Shown: positions 11,071 through 23,959 of the stretch, one piece after another | How positions within the stretch are numbered: the first letter of the stretch is position 1 | How the letters are laid out: each line of letters starts with the position of its first letter | Assembly: GCF_021130785.1 (NCBI RefSeq) | Contig: NC_060211.1 | Span: 122,461,001-122,525,000 of the forward strand | Direction: 5' to 3' | DNA length: 64,000 nt | DNA from: Homalodisca vitripennis | Taxonomy: Eukaryota > Arthropoda > Insecta > Hemiptera > Cicadellidae | The notes under the pieces: model-generated | The model's database searches: none | The model's input: only the letters and a program-made list of their open reading frames with translations | What the model was told of the DNA's origin: nothing | Position numbers and translations under genes: made by a program

Positions 11071-11939
11071 TATATATTCTGTGAAAGATAAATGAGGATG
11101 TACATGCATATATTTTAATAGTAATTCATGTAAAAAATATTTTAATGTAATCACGTTATATTTGGAGCTTTTAAAACATTAAAAATACAGCATTTATTTA
11201 CGCTATACGTTGAAATTAACAGTCAAAGCTTTTTCCTAAGATTCTAGTTGTACCTTCGGAAGCACTTTTTATTGTTAGTTATTTTTTTTTTTTTTGCTTT
11301 AATGTGAATTGTTCTTAAGACACATTCTTGGAATAATTAAAAGCTCCTCTTTGATGTTTGTTTTAATATTTGTTATTCAGTTCTGTTTCGAACGTTCAAC
11401 AGAATTAATTTAACTCAAAATTTTCTTTGAAAGACAAACATAAGTTAAAAATATCAACAGTCAAGACGTTTTTAATTTTACAAGAAAAGTAGTTAGTTTT
11501 CTATGATGAATTGATTATTAAATTTGATATGTGTCGAATAAAAACTATTGGAATATAAACAACGATCCAAAGTGTTGGGTCGATTACAACTCGTCATAGG
11601 TGATTTTTTTTATTAAGTGGATTCTTTATTTACTTTCTTGAAGTATTATCCGTTCTAATCAGCATTTAGTTTGTAAAATAATAGTGGACGTTAGGCTTTT
11701 TTTGCTAATATTTTCCGATGTGGAATTTTAAACTTTAAGCGATCTAATTTTTTTAACATTATTCTATATTATCTACAATAATATAAGTATTTATTTTCAA
11801 ACCTGCATATTATATCATAACTAATAAAAATATGGGATTTATTGGCATATATTATTTTATTAAGAAGATTAAAACAACTACACAGTTTTAACATATGAAA
11901 AGGCTTATTAAGCGATTTGAAATTTCTCTCGTTTGCTTA
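11071..11939. other. Non-coding spacer
   Basis: Aligns with 47,069-47,930. A+T-rich with homopolymer T runs. No feature recognised. Confidence 0.7.
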
Positions 11940-12160
11940 CTTGTATTTATCATATATCCACAATCCCTGCTATAGCAGCGTGTTGCTTTTTGCTGAAACG
12001 TGAGATGAACAGGGGAGTTCCCGAGCTAACACCTCCCGGAACACAAACATGATAAGCTAACTCATTAGCGGCGTCAAGCATTTTCTTTGTTCTGAGAAAG
12101 ACATTTTTACCAGAACAATATAAAGTTAGGAAACTCTGAAACTTTTTTATAGACAATATC
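11940..12160 (-). other. Conserved GC-richer block with 68-codon frame, unrecognised
   Basis: Nearly identical in both copies (about 98% by eye; copy B 47,930-48,130) and GC-richer than its surroundings. The minus strand at 12,156-11,950 is open for 68 codons (containing LDAANELAYHVCVPGG and SSGTPLFISRFSKKQ). In copy B an upstream stop shortens it, but about 60 codons remain open with one conservative change. A short related stretch (gaaacgtgagat) may exist in unit 3 near 32,902. I do not recognise the peptide. It may be a transposon or exon fragment, or chance in a conserved non-coding block. Confidence 0.35.
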
Positions 12161-12414
12161 AGTAACTAATTAATTTATTACAACTAAATTATCTATACAA
12201 AATTGAAAACATGTTTCTAAATTATAACTATGCCGTTGGTATGAAGTTTAAAAATAAATCCTTTACGGTTATGGACAACAATTTAATTACCGTAGTAAAT
12301 ATTGTAAAATTTAATTGTTTAGCAGACAATTATTGCTTACATATAATAGCCATATTCTCAATGAACATATTTTAAAAATATTACTCATGTATTATAAACT
12401 GTTAGACGTTTCGC

Positions 12415-12505
12415 CAATTGGGAGACCCGTTTGTGAAACTATGGAAGACTTCGGACTTTAGATCCGAATTAGAGATAGCGCAGGGTCGTAATCTGCATGT
12501 GATCG
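12415..12505 (+). pseudogene. tRNA-Leu-like relic (low confidence)
   Basis: A perfect 6-bp stem ttcgga/tccgaa encloses a 7-nt loop. In copy B (48,432-48,450) the loop is cttaaga, which would place anticodon UAA (Leu) at the standard position; here it is ctttaga, giving UUA. The rest fits poorly: no convincing D arm, box A or acceptor stem. It may be a SINE head or chance. It is not a functional tRNA gene. Confidence 0.3.
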
Positions 12506-12601
12506 TAACACACTTTTTATCAGTAACATACACCTTGTTCTTTATCAACTCTCAATACATTTCTTCTGTTTGATAAGATCCTGGCATCCTCGTATAGATC
12601 A

Positions 12602-12605
<4 letters not shown>

Positions 12606-12679
<74 letters not shown>

Positions 12680-12747
12680 AACTAACATTTGATTATGCAT
12701 ATATTAAAACACACACACACACACACACGCACGCACGCACGCACACA

Positions 12748-12806
<59 letters not shown>
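12606..12806. repeat. (TA)n - (CA)n - (TA)n microsatellite cluster
   Basis: (TA)n at 12,606-12,675, (CA)n with interspersed CGCA at about 12,711-12,768, then (TA)n to 12,806. The opposing low-complexity frames here (12,682-12,955) are artefacts of the repeats. Copy B keeps only a short (TA)n at 48,602-48,630. Confidence 0.97.
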
Positions 12807-12808
<2 letters not shown>

Positions 12809-13320
12809 AACACAAAAACACACGAAATATGCGTGTATGTATGTGATAGGAAAGTAAAATATTTTATAAATTTGAGTACATTTAACCTTGTAGTAATTAA
12901 ACCTATAAATGTATACAACAACTTAAAATTATATCGTAATTTTTATACACTATAAATGTATGAAAGATACCTAGATAAAGATCTCATGTGCATAATTTAA
13001 AATTGAATTAACACATATAGACAGGAATAAATGCTGTGATGATGCATGTCCATTCGTGGTATTTTTGTATACTGTCACAATTTATCGTTATCTACATCTA
13101 AGATGTAAACTATCATTCTCCGTACGATTGTTGGACTGTCTGACTGTCGGCTGGACAGCTTATGAATAACATAGACTGAAGACTTTATATCCTCAATTAA
13201 GAAATTTTATTTGTAACCTCAGTGAAGTTGTTATAACACGTGATGTTAGGTAAACCTACCTGGTTATATTGTGGGAACTATATGTATAAAGCTACTATCT
13301 TCAATCTTCATAAATAAATA
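12807..13320. other. Copy-A-only spacer
   Basis: With the preceding CA/TA tract, this makes about 620 bp absent from copy B, where gattatgcatatat at 48,655 joins almost directly to the sequence matching 13,321. It contains tcattctccgtacgattg... but no recognisable element ends. It could be a deletion in B or an insertion in A. Confidence 0.6.
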
Positions 13321-14564
13321 TCAGCTCTGAATGTGTGTAAGAATTGCTACTGATGAAACTACAATGACTTACAACTGTATTCAAACACAGTGTATTTTGG
13401 ACATGTGTAGATATGTTATGAACAAATATGTGTAATATAACATATGCATACAGTATATATTTTTCAACTCTGAGGTGGAATAGAACGTTGCTTTTGCATA
13501 TAATTATACTGTGAGTATTTCATTATGTTGAAAAGGAAAGATATCATCCATGTTTATGAAAATGACCTGTGTTTACCTATTCCTACAATGATGATACTAC
13601 TTATTCATTCACTATTTGCTTGCTTGCAAATGAAAAACAATCATAAACTTGTTCCTAATTATTTCTTTATGAAAAGTGTGTACTTGTGTCTTGATTATTT
13701 TATTACACTGATATATTTGAAAGTTCTGATAGCACCTGGTAAATATAACTATACATTCCAAAACGAAATACATTATCAAACGTAGTAAACAATGTTTTTA
13801 TATAAAAAAACCGAGTCATGTTCATAATAAACTCCACTTCTACTTGTAAAAGCTCAACTCATATAGCCTATATAAACAGGTTTATATATGGGTTCCACTA
13901 GGATTAAATATAAAGCTAAAGATAATAAGCAGGTTTGTGTACTTTAATATTATCCACCTACTCCTATCATCACTCAGGGATGAGAGGTTCAGTGATGCAT
14001 ATTCTGATTTAGTAACGACTATTTATTATTAAGGTAATAGAGCGTAAGACAACAAGAACTTTGTCAAGAAGCTAAATTATGCATTTAAATAAATACTTGG
14101 GTTGTTTTGTCTACAACAAAGACATGGATGTAACACAATACCGTTTCTATTCTTTAGACATAAATGAGTTAGAACTTCTATGGATGCTAAATCGTCTTGA
14201 ATGATTTTAAAATATTCATAATAAAAAAATTTATCATGATTTATGGACTGTTGCTTCTAAATAAATACCTTAGAGTAAACTAATTATTTTATGAGCTGAA
14301 TTAAGATAATTTTAATTCGATCTAATTTTAATTAAAACTTAAAAATTTAAATACTTAAAATATATGGTTCTTCAGTGTAATATAATTAATAAATATAATA
14401 ACACTTGTCTAAAAATGTATGTTCTATCTATTTATTGACTATGGAACGAATTAAAATCAAAGGAATTTATATTTGAAACCATAATATTTAGTTATAAGCT
14501 CTTTTTCCTTATATCGTGTATGGGTATTTGCGTAAGGTTACGGAGGATATGTATTAGCCAGCAT
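13321..14564. other. Non-coding spacer between units 1 and 2
   Basis: Aligns with 48,690-49,847. An 86-codon frame at 13,525 is frameshifted in copy B (a 2-base loss after gaaaat), so it is not maintained. About 250 bp (14,240-14,492) is missing in copy B. Confidence 0.7.
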
Positions 14565-14990
14565 TGGTAAAGCTGGATCTAAGCGCATTAAGGACTTTTA
14601 ATAAAAAGTTTCTCGCTTACCATTCAGCTCGTTGATTTGAAATAACAACCACGGAACAAAGGATTCCTACTGGAATAATCGTGTGTTTAGTTTACTATCC
14701 TAACTTTCTCCTCTAAAGTACGTAACCCACAAAGGTACTTCTCGCACACGGGCTCGCACTCACATTGTTTTGACAAAGCACCAACTATGAATGCATTGCC
14801 GCGCATTGCAGTAGAGAGTGAGTGCCGTAAATAGGCACCGAATAAAGAAAACATTTCTAAAGATCTGTCTACTGTTGGCGCTCAGTGAAGAAATCAACTT
14901 TGATTAAAACCAAATATTGTACTTTAGTTAGTGTGGATGTAAGCTTACAATTTAACGTATGTTTTCTTTTCTGCACAATGTCTTGTGTAC
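14565..14990 (+). repeat. Module M1, unit 2 (copy A)
   Basis: Diverged relative of 2,921-3,330. It keeps ctaagcgcattaagga, gaaataacaaccacgga, cgcacacgggctcgcactc, atgcattgccgcgcattg and gttggcgctcagtgaag, and ends at gtaagcttac (14,939-14,948). A 136-codon frame beginning inside it (14,885-15,295) is destroyed in copy B, so I do not call a gene. Confidence 0.85.
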
Positions 14991-15770
14991 TTCTCCAGTT
15001 ATTAATATTCATGGTATTTAATATGAAAACTAATTGTAGTGGAGAACAGAGCAACTACTATAGAACCATTAAACTGAAAAGCGAGATAAGTTTTTTTTTA
15101 CATATTGTGGGTTTTCAGAGCAATAATAATAAATTTATTGAAGTAGTTGTACCATTTATATTTATATGTTATTTATCTGAAAGAGCTATTAATTATCGCC
15201 TAAAAACTCTTGACTTATTTACTTTTTTAACATGGTTTTATACTTTTGAGTTGACATTTTTTATAGTACCTTACAATTATTTAAATGCGTGTTGAAATGG
15301 AGGACTTTTTCTAGCAGTTTTTTCTCTTGATGTAGAGTATAAACAATGAATAAATTATAAAATTTAATTGTTATGTGAATTACAACAAGTGTTGCTGTTC
15401 TAGATCTAACATTAGAGCGCAGATTAGAGATTTGAAACATCTTTTTATATTTTGGAAATGGTTAAGCCATACATTATAACTGTTAAATTGTCCTAAAACC
15501 TCTAATTTTGTATAATAGTTGCTGCCAAGTACTACAAATGAGATATCTACATATAGACAACCTAAAAATCAGCTGTTAATTTATACAGTACATTTAATTA
15601 ACTAAGTACATTATCACGCAATTATTACGAACTTCCTTTTACAACGTACTTTAATATTATTGCACTTGTTATGAACAACTGTATCACTCGTGTATATGAG
15701 TGTTAGCTTTATATTAACACAAAAAGAGCGTGTAAAGTAAAACAACAGAAAATGTTTTAAACATTTGTAG
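14991..15770. other. Non-coding spacer
   Basis: Aligns with about 50,265-51,195 with many indels. A+T-rich; no feature recognised. Confidence 0.65.
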
Positions 15771-15920
15771 TTAGACTTGCTTGACTACGGACAGTTGCTC
15801 AACTCCTGCCAGCCTGAAGGGCAGAATTACGGAACCTTGCACTCTGAAGATCCTTGTGGTCCTTAATTATGTTCTAATGACGAGGCTGTAAATGTGCCCT
15901 TTAAGGGTGCGCTGTCCTAA
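15771..15920 (+). repeat. Module M2, unit 2 (copy A)
   Basis: GC-richer block with ggacagttgctcaactcc, tgccagcctgaagggcagaa and gatccttgtggtccttaatt. It recurs at 27,912-28,060 and 51,196-51,350. Frames are open for only 30-60 codons and differ between copies. It is the best-conserved stretch between units 2 and 3. Confidence 0.82.
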
Positions 15921-16605
15921 GTTGCAAGAATGTAATTAAATCTCCAAACTCACTAATTACATACTGGATTTTTTCTTCGAAAGATAAAAGGAGACTTTGT
16001 AGTGATATGTTATTTGGTTACTTTATTGCAATAGAAATTTATATACAATTAGAGGTTGTTAAACAATCTATTTTTTATTATTTATCATTATACAGCTTCA
16101 CACTTTAGTAGGGTCAGTAAAAAGTATGTAAATATAATTCGCTTTAGTTATTATAAGTTAAACATTACTAGCTTATTTGATTGTGATATGAATTTAACTA
16201 GACTAAGAGGTTTATTAAACAAACTGTAGTATTTTTTATTTTTAATAATCTAATATTAAGATTCCAAAATATTTGGTTTACTGATAACTCTAAAATAATG
16301 AAACAAATAAGAAACCTGTTGATACCAAGTTATTTGGCCCTTTCTTGTGTGCTAAGTTGTAGTGTTTTTCACTCTTAGAAATTTAAAATTGCCTTCCAAT
16401 AGGAACGAGCTTTATTGATAGATGTACAATCAATGATTAACAAAAAAACCGAATCATTTGGCTATTTCTTGTGTGCGAGATTGCTGTGGTATTCTTCATT
16501 CCAAGAAGTATTTAATTAATTTGAAACAAAAATACATGCTTTATTGATGGGTGTAAAATAAGGGAACCACTAAAACATGTGTTGCTACCAACTCTTGCTA
16601 ACAAC

Positions 16606-16664
<59 letters not shown>

Positions 16665-16727
16665 CAAATACAATAATGAAATAAAAAAAACGATGTATAA
16701 TGTTTTAAAGAAAATTGTCTGTTTGAT
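15921..16727. other. Spacer with (AT)n at 16,610-16,661
   Basis: Aligns with 51,350-52,117. Two related sub-blocks (tttggccctttcttgtgtgc at 16,334 and ttggctatttcttgtgtgcg at 16,459, also in copy B) form a local imperfect tandem repeat of about 125 bp. The long (AT)n is absent from copy B. Confidence 0.65.
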
Positions 16728-16885
16728 AAATGATGGCGATATTAAGTTTCTGCATGGGTATTTATAAACTTCGACCTAAGGTCGCTATGCTTGATAGAAT
16801 CTTAAGTCATTCAATATCAAGGATCATCAGGCACTTATTCACTTTAATATCCCTCTCCTTTTTCCTATCATACTTTTCTATCAAA
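16728..16885 (+). repeat. Module M3, unit 2 (copy A)
   Basis: Block with ttcgacctaaggtcg (a short palindrome), atgcttgatagaatctt and cacttattcactttaat. It recurs at 28,646-28,800 and 52,110-52,275. Encoded short peptides look alike only because the DNA is similar; copy B has lost the frame. Confidence 0.78.
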
Positions 16886-17590
16886 TTTATTTTTTCTCAA
16901 GGTAAAAATTATAGGTATCAGTAATGACAACGGATACTATTTATTTATAATGGTTTTCATTTAAATAATATTATAAATGCGAAAGTGTCTATTTTGGCTT
17001 TTTTCTGTTTTTCTTTTCTGTTGTTTTAATGCCTAAACTACTTCACTAATTGTACTTAAATTTTACATGTATATTTTTACGGTTCTTGGGATAAATATAT
17101 GTTTATTCCTATTTTGAAAATCACTCTGGACTACGCTCCAGTGTTCTTTAAAGCAGTGAAAAATCTCATCTTGTTCTCTAATATTAATAAATGAATAGTA
17201 AATTGTGTGTAATATTAATTAAATGAGTATGTCAAATACAATAAAATGTTCTGTGAAAACATTGTTCACTACTTTCAATTTGTTAACATTTTGATTACAT
17301 AGCGTATCGGTCAGATGTAGCGATTAGATAAGTACTAATCCACCTTAAAAATTACTCTAAAACATTCCAAGTTCAAAATTTGACCTCCTGCACAACAAAG
17401 TTCAGTATTTAAATCTGTGTTGTTCCTTTGTTCTTTTTCATCTAAGGACAAATAGCTATTTCTGTAATTTTAATTTTATTTGGTTGTTTTTTGCTATATC
17501 AAATTATATACACTTAGCGGTTGTAAAAAACTACGGCATTTCTGTATTATTTTTCATTGCATATTGGTTTACACTATATTATGGTCATTA

Positions 17591-17658
<68 letters not shown>

Positions 17659-18139
17659 GCACACACACATACACACATAGTTAGTTCACGTCGAAATCAC
17701 TCATCTAGGACTCTCACTCAAAGATGGAGCATAGAAATTAAAGTCAAAAAAAGTTAAGCTAAATTTATCAAGGTTACAATATAATCCAGTTCACTGATAT
17801 ATCAAATCTCTTCCGAAAAAACTTACCATTTTGAAACACAATATGTCAAAACCACAATTTAAAAAAATTATAAATCAATATATTTCTTTAAATTATAATG
17901 CCATATTTTTTACTTTAAAAAATATCGGTATTAACTTAAAAATATAGTTTTCAAAGATTGATTTCACAAGTAAACTTCGTATATGCCTATTATTGTGAAG
18001 TACTGGTAACAGGGTAGGTATATCGCCTGAGTTTTTTATCAGTTTAGTCGTATTAAAGCTTAATATATTACCTTAATCGGTTTAAAAATGTGCAAGGTGA
18101 TCCTGTATTGAATGATTGTTGAAATGGTGTCTTTAAGTA
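16886..18139. other. Spacer with (TA)n-(CA)n at 17,594-17,680
   Basis: Aligns with 52,276-53,570. The TA/CA tract is missing in copy B, which instead has an extra A/T-rich block at 52,750-52,925. Low-complexity frames at 17,480-17,757 are microsatellite artefacts. Confidence 0.7.
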
Positions 18140-18325
18140 GGTCTGGCATTGGTCCAAACGGAGACTAGTGTTAGGTTGGATCCTACATTTGTGCTGACAA
18201 TTCTATCGCGAGATGTATTTGGCGGGGCTTGACTGCAGGCTGATCTTACTACCCTGATACCTCGTAAGACTATCATGTTCATTATGTTGTGGATCCATCT
18301 CAAACCTGTAAACACATTTATTTCA
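18140..18325 (-). repeat. Module M4, unit 2, inverted
   Basis: Its reverse complement matches 4,231-4,420: it contains cttacgaggtatc, agcctgcagtcaagcc and atccaacctaacac in that order on the minus strand. Units 1 and 3 have this block on the plus strand, so unit 2 suffered a local inversion before the A/B duplication (copy B is also inverted, 53,571-53,755). Confidence 0.85.
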
Positions 18326-19898
<1,573 letters not shown>

Positions 19899-20711
19899 AA
19901 GTAGTATTTGCAAGAATGTTTAAATTTTTCATATAACTATTTAATACTATCAATATTTGTAAAATAAAATCACAATACTATCTCTAATAGTTTATAAAGT
20001 TCATCACGTTCTTGGGTAACACCTTCACTTCTACTGAGATATTATACTTTTCCGGCTTCAGACACTTAAAAGACTTAATGCTACTGAAAGCACTTGCTAT
20101 AAATTACTTATATTCTCTGTAAGTATACCTAAGCCTTGTTTGTTATATATTAGTGCCACAAGAAGAACAAATAAGTATATTTAAGTTCCAGAATAACCCC
20201 TCAAACACGTAATTGAAAAAATTAAGTACCTGTTATATTAGTTTCCAATTTTCAGTTTAGGACTATTTTCTGTAGAGCAAGATTAACTTATTATAATTAT
20301 TTAAGGAAGATAAGTATGTGTTTTGGGAATACTTAGACTTTTTATATCTTATTGATTTTTATATCTTCTTTAATAATACAATTAACTTGAAAATATGTAC
20401 AAATATAGTTGGTCAAATTATTAAACGATGTTCATAAATTGATTATGTATTCTAAATATTCACTTGACATGTATTCATATTTTCATAAATTGAGCAATCC
20501 AAATTAGATTTATTACACAAAACATTTTCCATTAAAAATCTCAAACATTTTTAATCCAAAAAACTCCATAATAATTTATGTAATACAATAAAATTCGTAA
20601 GAATGTAACGTTATTCAAAGATGATTTTTAGATGTTCCTTTACAACTTTGTTTGAAAAATAATTATAATTAATGTTATATAAGAAATTACCTCCAGATAG
20701 TTCAACAAGAC
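19899..20711. other. Non-coding spacer
   Basis: Aligns with 55,396-55,969. Copy B lacks about 235 bp corresponding to 20,292-20,527. Nothing recognised. Confidence 0.7.
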
Positions 20712-20930
20712 CATTTATGCTGCCATTTTTAGTAAAATGGATGGACGTACAGACGTACAGTTTATATTGTACGTCACTCCACAAATACGGGGCTGCGTGT
20801 CGCTAAACAAAAAGCCTTCTCGATCCAAAATGAAACCTATTTGTATCCACGTTTGTATTTGTAATCCCTCTTCATTACGGCCATTACAAAGTCCGCTACA
20901 CAGAGATTACCTATCACATCCTTAGTTAAA
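20712..20930 (+). repeat. Module M6, unit 2 (copy A)
   Basis: Relative of 8,195-8,390, keeping cactccacaaatacgggg, gctgcgtgtcgctaaac and cgatccaaaatgaaacc. It carries a local repeat ggacgtacagacgtacag not seen in units 1 and 4. A 62-codon frame is shared with copy B (55,994) but not with the other units. Confidence 0.82.
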
Positions 20931-21169
20931 ATATTGATTAATTTAACTGTAAAATATTTTAGGAATAATGTATATTATTATCCACAGAAAACTAAAGCTT
21001 AGCGAATATCTGTGCAATGTATTACTTGGAAAATTCCAGGCGATACTTTTTAACCACTATTAACAGTGTGAGTTGCTGACGCTAACCGTTAGGCCTGTAA
21101 TAATTAAGGTTTTTACTATAATTTAGTAGTAAAACTATTCATTTTTCCTATTTCGTTCAGTTGTGGATA
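20931..21169. other. Short non-coding spacer
   Basis: Aligns with copy B near 56,180-56,410; nothing recognised. Confidence 0.6.
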
Positions 21170-21290
21170 TAGTTACGGCTCTCTAACTGAGAGATCATAT
21201 GTTCAAATCCCGGGGGACTACAATCATGATATGACAGGAATGACAGCCTTGTGACCAGACTAGGTAAGTGGTGAATCTTACAAAGATATA
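21170..21290 (+). mobile_element. tRNA-related SINE head
   Basis: tRNA-like order: tatagttacggctctc, a stem-loop ctctc-taact-gagag, then a box-B-like gttcaaatcccggg (gatcgaatcccggg in copy B at about 56,458). An unrelated body follows with ggaatgacagccttgtgacc. It has no intact acceptor stem, so it is a retroposon head and not a tRNA gene. It is a different family from the SINE at 5.2 kb. Confidence 0.6.
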
Positions 21291-22042
21291 AGAAGCTATT
21301 TATCTATCTTAATTTAGCCATAGTACTAAATATGAAAATATATAGTAGTATTTAGTTGGTAGACAATGTCCTCATTGTCTATAAACACAAAATTAGTAAA
21401 TACAAATGTCAAACTTATTGTTCGCTAAATCTAATATTATGTTCACGACACAGTTCTTGTATGAAATGTTACTGACCCATTATATAACCCTTTAATTCAC
21501 ATTTAATTAGATTGAGCGTAAGTACTAAATCTTAGTAGATCGTCTTGCGAGACTTTAGTGTATGTCGCAGTGCGTATTGTTTACTACAGCAGTGTATTTA
21601 TAATGAGAATGTGAGGTTATAGTTTATATTTTTGAACCCTAATATGCGCCTTATCAAATGTGTTTTACTCATTCCCCTTTGAACGATGAAAGGTTGCCTT
21701 TACTAGTCCGTTTGTTAGTGGAAGTACTTCAGTATTAACGCAGTGTCAGGACCACACTGGTGGCCGTTCCTACATCGAAACTCTGTGCCATCCCGGTAAG
21801 TAAATAATTTTGTTTGGGATAAGCCTAGTTCATAGAAACTATGAAATTAACTTTTTTACATAGAACACTAGTATTTTGTAAAACCCTGTGATATTACAAA
21901 ATAAATATTACATATTGTTCTGATGTTCTGGTATATCTCATGTATTTCGTTAGCATTTAAGACCCACTTCAGCCTTAATTTTTGTTGTTATAATGTTAAA
22001 ATACTTATAAATTTAATGCGTTACATTCTAGAATAATATATG
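21291..22042. other. Non-coding spacer
   Basis: Aligns with 56,531-57,301. GC-richer patch near 21,730-21,800 (tcaggaccacactggtgg) is conserved in copy B but unrecognised. Confidence 0.65.
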
Positions 22043-22867
22043 GCCAACTAGAACCCTTTTAAAAATGTTTTATTTCTAGACACTTGTTTCGCTATTAAAC
22101 CATCATCAGTGTGAAAATTAACCTGTTATATAATAACCTCTAACAACATAATAAGACCTTATCCTAATAATAATGAAATGTATCAATATATATGTGTACC
22201 TTTGAATACTAATATAAACAAAGCTATTCAAAAAACCTTTCAAAATTCCAAGCTTTCCATCAGTTACCAAAAGGTAATGCATATAATTCTATTGAAAACA
22301 AAGTAAGACAAAAAGATGATAAACAAGAATCATACAAACAATCTGGAGTATACAAAATTTATTACAGTAGCTGTTGAAACTAATATACTGAACAAACTTT
22401 CAGAAATGTTAATAAAAGATGTAGAAACCATATACAATCTTTGAAAGCAAATAACACGTCTACAATTAAATCAAATTTCGCTGAATACTTATAAGTAAAT
22501 GACCAAAACTACATGAAAATTGAAAAGAATATGGAAATTCTGGATATAGAAAAATTTAACTCGGAAGAAGAATTACAATCTAAGAAGAAATATATCTAAA
22601 CTATAAAAAAAATCCTCACAACATTCTAAATAGCAATTAAACAAATAAGACAAACCCAATCTGAAAAAAATTAAGTAATAAATACAGAATAATAATAATA
22701 ATAATCAACATAACTACTGTGTCATATAAATGCAACATCTGATAAAAGATCCACATGTTTATATTTAAATTGTTTATTATTTATTTACATGTTAATGTTC
22801 ACACTGATGATGGTACTGAAACACTTGCATGGAAATAAAATAATTTTTAAAAGGGTTGTAGTTGACT
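22043..22867 (+). mobile_element. Truncated Penelope-like element (copy A)
   Basis: A GIY-YIG endonuclease relic (22,220-22,600) is followed by a 3' tail at 22,791-22,867 (cacactgatgatggtactga, ending aaaagggttgtagttgact). The same tail is present inverted on the left at 22,043-22,122. No reverse transcriptase motif is visible, so the element is 5' truncated. Inverted terminal pieces and 5' truncation are known for Penelope-like elements. The copy B version is at 57,302-58,245. Confidence 0.8.
22220..22602 (+). pseudogene. GIY-YIG endonuclease domain of Penelope-like retroelement (relic)
   Basis: In Penelope-like retroelements the C-terminal GIY-YIG nuclease nicks target DNA to prime reverse transcription. 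One frame reads, with a few stops, SGVYKIYYSSC (the GIY strand) at 22,342, then YTEQTFRNVNKRCRNHI (the YIG strand degraded to YTE, with the conserved Arg and His region), STIKSNFAEYL, and EKNMEILDIEK. Stops fall at the C*N, L*V and YI* positions. The expected ERKGEK stretch is deleted here but present in copy B, so A has decayed further. The upstream frame (SIENKVRQKDDK) resembles the usual linker. It is not functional. Confidence 0.85.
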
Positions 22868-23079
22868 GTTCAATATTCTAATATAAAGATAACCCTGTAA
22901 TGTGCAGTTATTACCACATTTATATAATAGTTCTTAAAATAAGACAGCAATATTCCTTGAGTAATGTAGAATAATGAATTATTAGTACTGATAATGTTAT
23001 AAAATTAACATTATCATTGAAATATCCACATGTTATTTTATTTTTATAAGTGTTTTCAGATAGAAAGAAAATCAGGCCA
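22868..23079. other. Short spacer at divergence step
   Basis: Aligns with 58,246-58,454. Divergence between copies falls from roughly 8-10% to the left to about 1% to the right across this interval. Confidence 0.6.
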
Positions 23080-23480
23080 AATTCGTTGGCCCTGAGCCAC
23101 TCTGGGGGATTACACGCACCAGGCTGTGAGCGCTGTTAATAATGGGTTCATGATAAACACAGTCGTACGTAGCAGAGTCAATCTGACCGTAAAGGCTGCA
23201 AGAAACCCCTCAGGAGCGAAAATGGCGTACTTTCCGGGTCCTTGTGTGGCTTTGGCAGAGATATATTGATTAAAGTAATTGCTTTCATTACTGGACATGG
23301 CCACTTCAGGAGTCATGTGACAAATATGGGGTTGTATAAGAGTTAACCTTTATGTCGTCTATGAAGTCAGGAAACTCAAACTGCTGATCATATCCACGTT
23401 TACTGTTTAGCGCTGGCATCTAAAAAATGCGCCTGCAGGAATCTCTATGACATCTAACTAACCACGCTAGGATCCACTAT
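23080..23480 (-). other. GC-rich conserved block, open on both strands, unrecognised
   Basis: About 400 bp near 45% GC in a 30% GC background, about 99% identical to 58,455-58,855. On the minus strand, 23,316-23,110 is open for 68 codons (NYFNQYISAKATQGPGKY, then a hydrophobic run ending LLTALTAWCV). Another minus frame upstream reads KRGYDQQFEFPDFIDDIKV, so a frameshift could join them. The plus strand is also open for over 55 codons (NNGFMINTVVRSRVNLTV). It lies downstream of the helicase relic in the same (minus) direction and may be part of that element. I cannot assign a family. Confidence 0.4.
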
Positions 23481-23959
23481 TCCTTAACTTGTGGAAGAAG
23501 CCAACAATTCATAAGTTGTGAAAACCTGAGCTATCATATATTATCGTTTATTCCTTTGTTAGGTAGAAATGAAAGTAAGCGTCTTGTTTCATGAAATTTT
23601 CTACTTTATAAAAAACTTAAAATTGTTATAAAGTATTTTAGTTGTTATTTTGTACAAACGTACTAATCTGGATGTAATTTACTTAATAAATAGTTTATTG
23701 TGTACTAACTCCAGTACTAGTGGTGTACTAAAATTTAACATAATCATATCAAAACATGAAAAAGGTTAATTATACATTCAATAGCAGATTACTAAGATTA
23801 CTCATCTTTGACACAGTATCGTGGTAAACTATGTGTGGCATAGGAGTTGATGAGGTGTAACGTCTTATTTAAAGTGATTAAGGTTTACGCCTATACGATA
23901 TTTGAGTACAAAGTATTAACTTGCGGTCTCGTGTGGTTGTTTAGTTTAGGAAGTATGAG
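23481..23959. other. Non-coding between open block and helicase relic
   Basis: About 99% identical to 58,856-59,334. No motifs seen. The last Pif1 motifs expected 3' of the helicase relic were looked for and not found. Confidence 0.6.

Noticed and set aside
12682..12955. Overlapping low-complexity frames on both strands
   Set aside because: They are translations of (TA)n and (CA)n microsatellites, as are those at 17,480-17,757, 19,500-19,953, 25,575, 42,121 and 48,402.
13525..13785. 86-codon open frame
   Set aside because: Frameshifted in copy B by a 2-base loss near 48,922, with further indels.
14885..15295. 136-codon open frame, the longest in the window
   Set aside because: It begins inside module M1. 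The matching region of copy B (50,170 onward) has stops and indels, and the peptide is A/T-composition driven.
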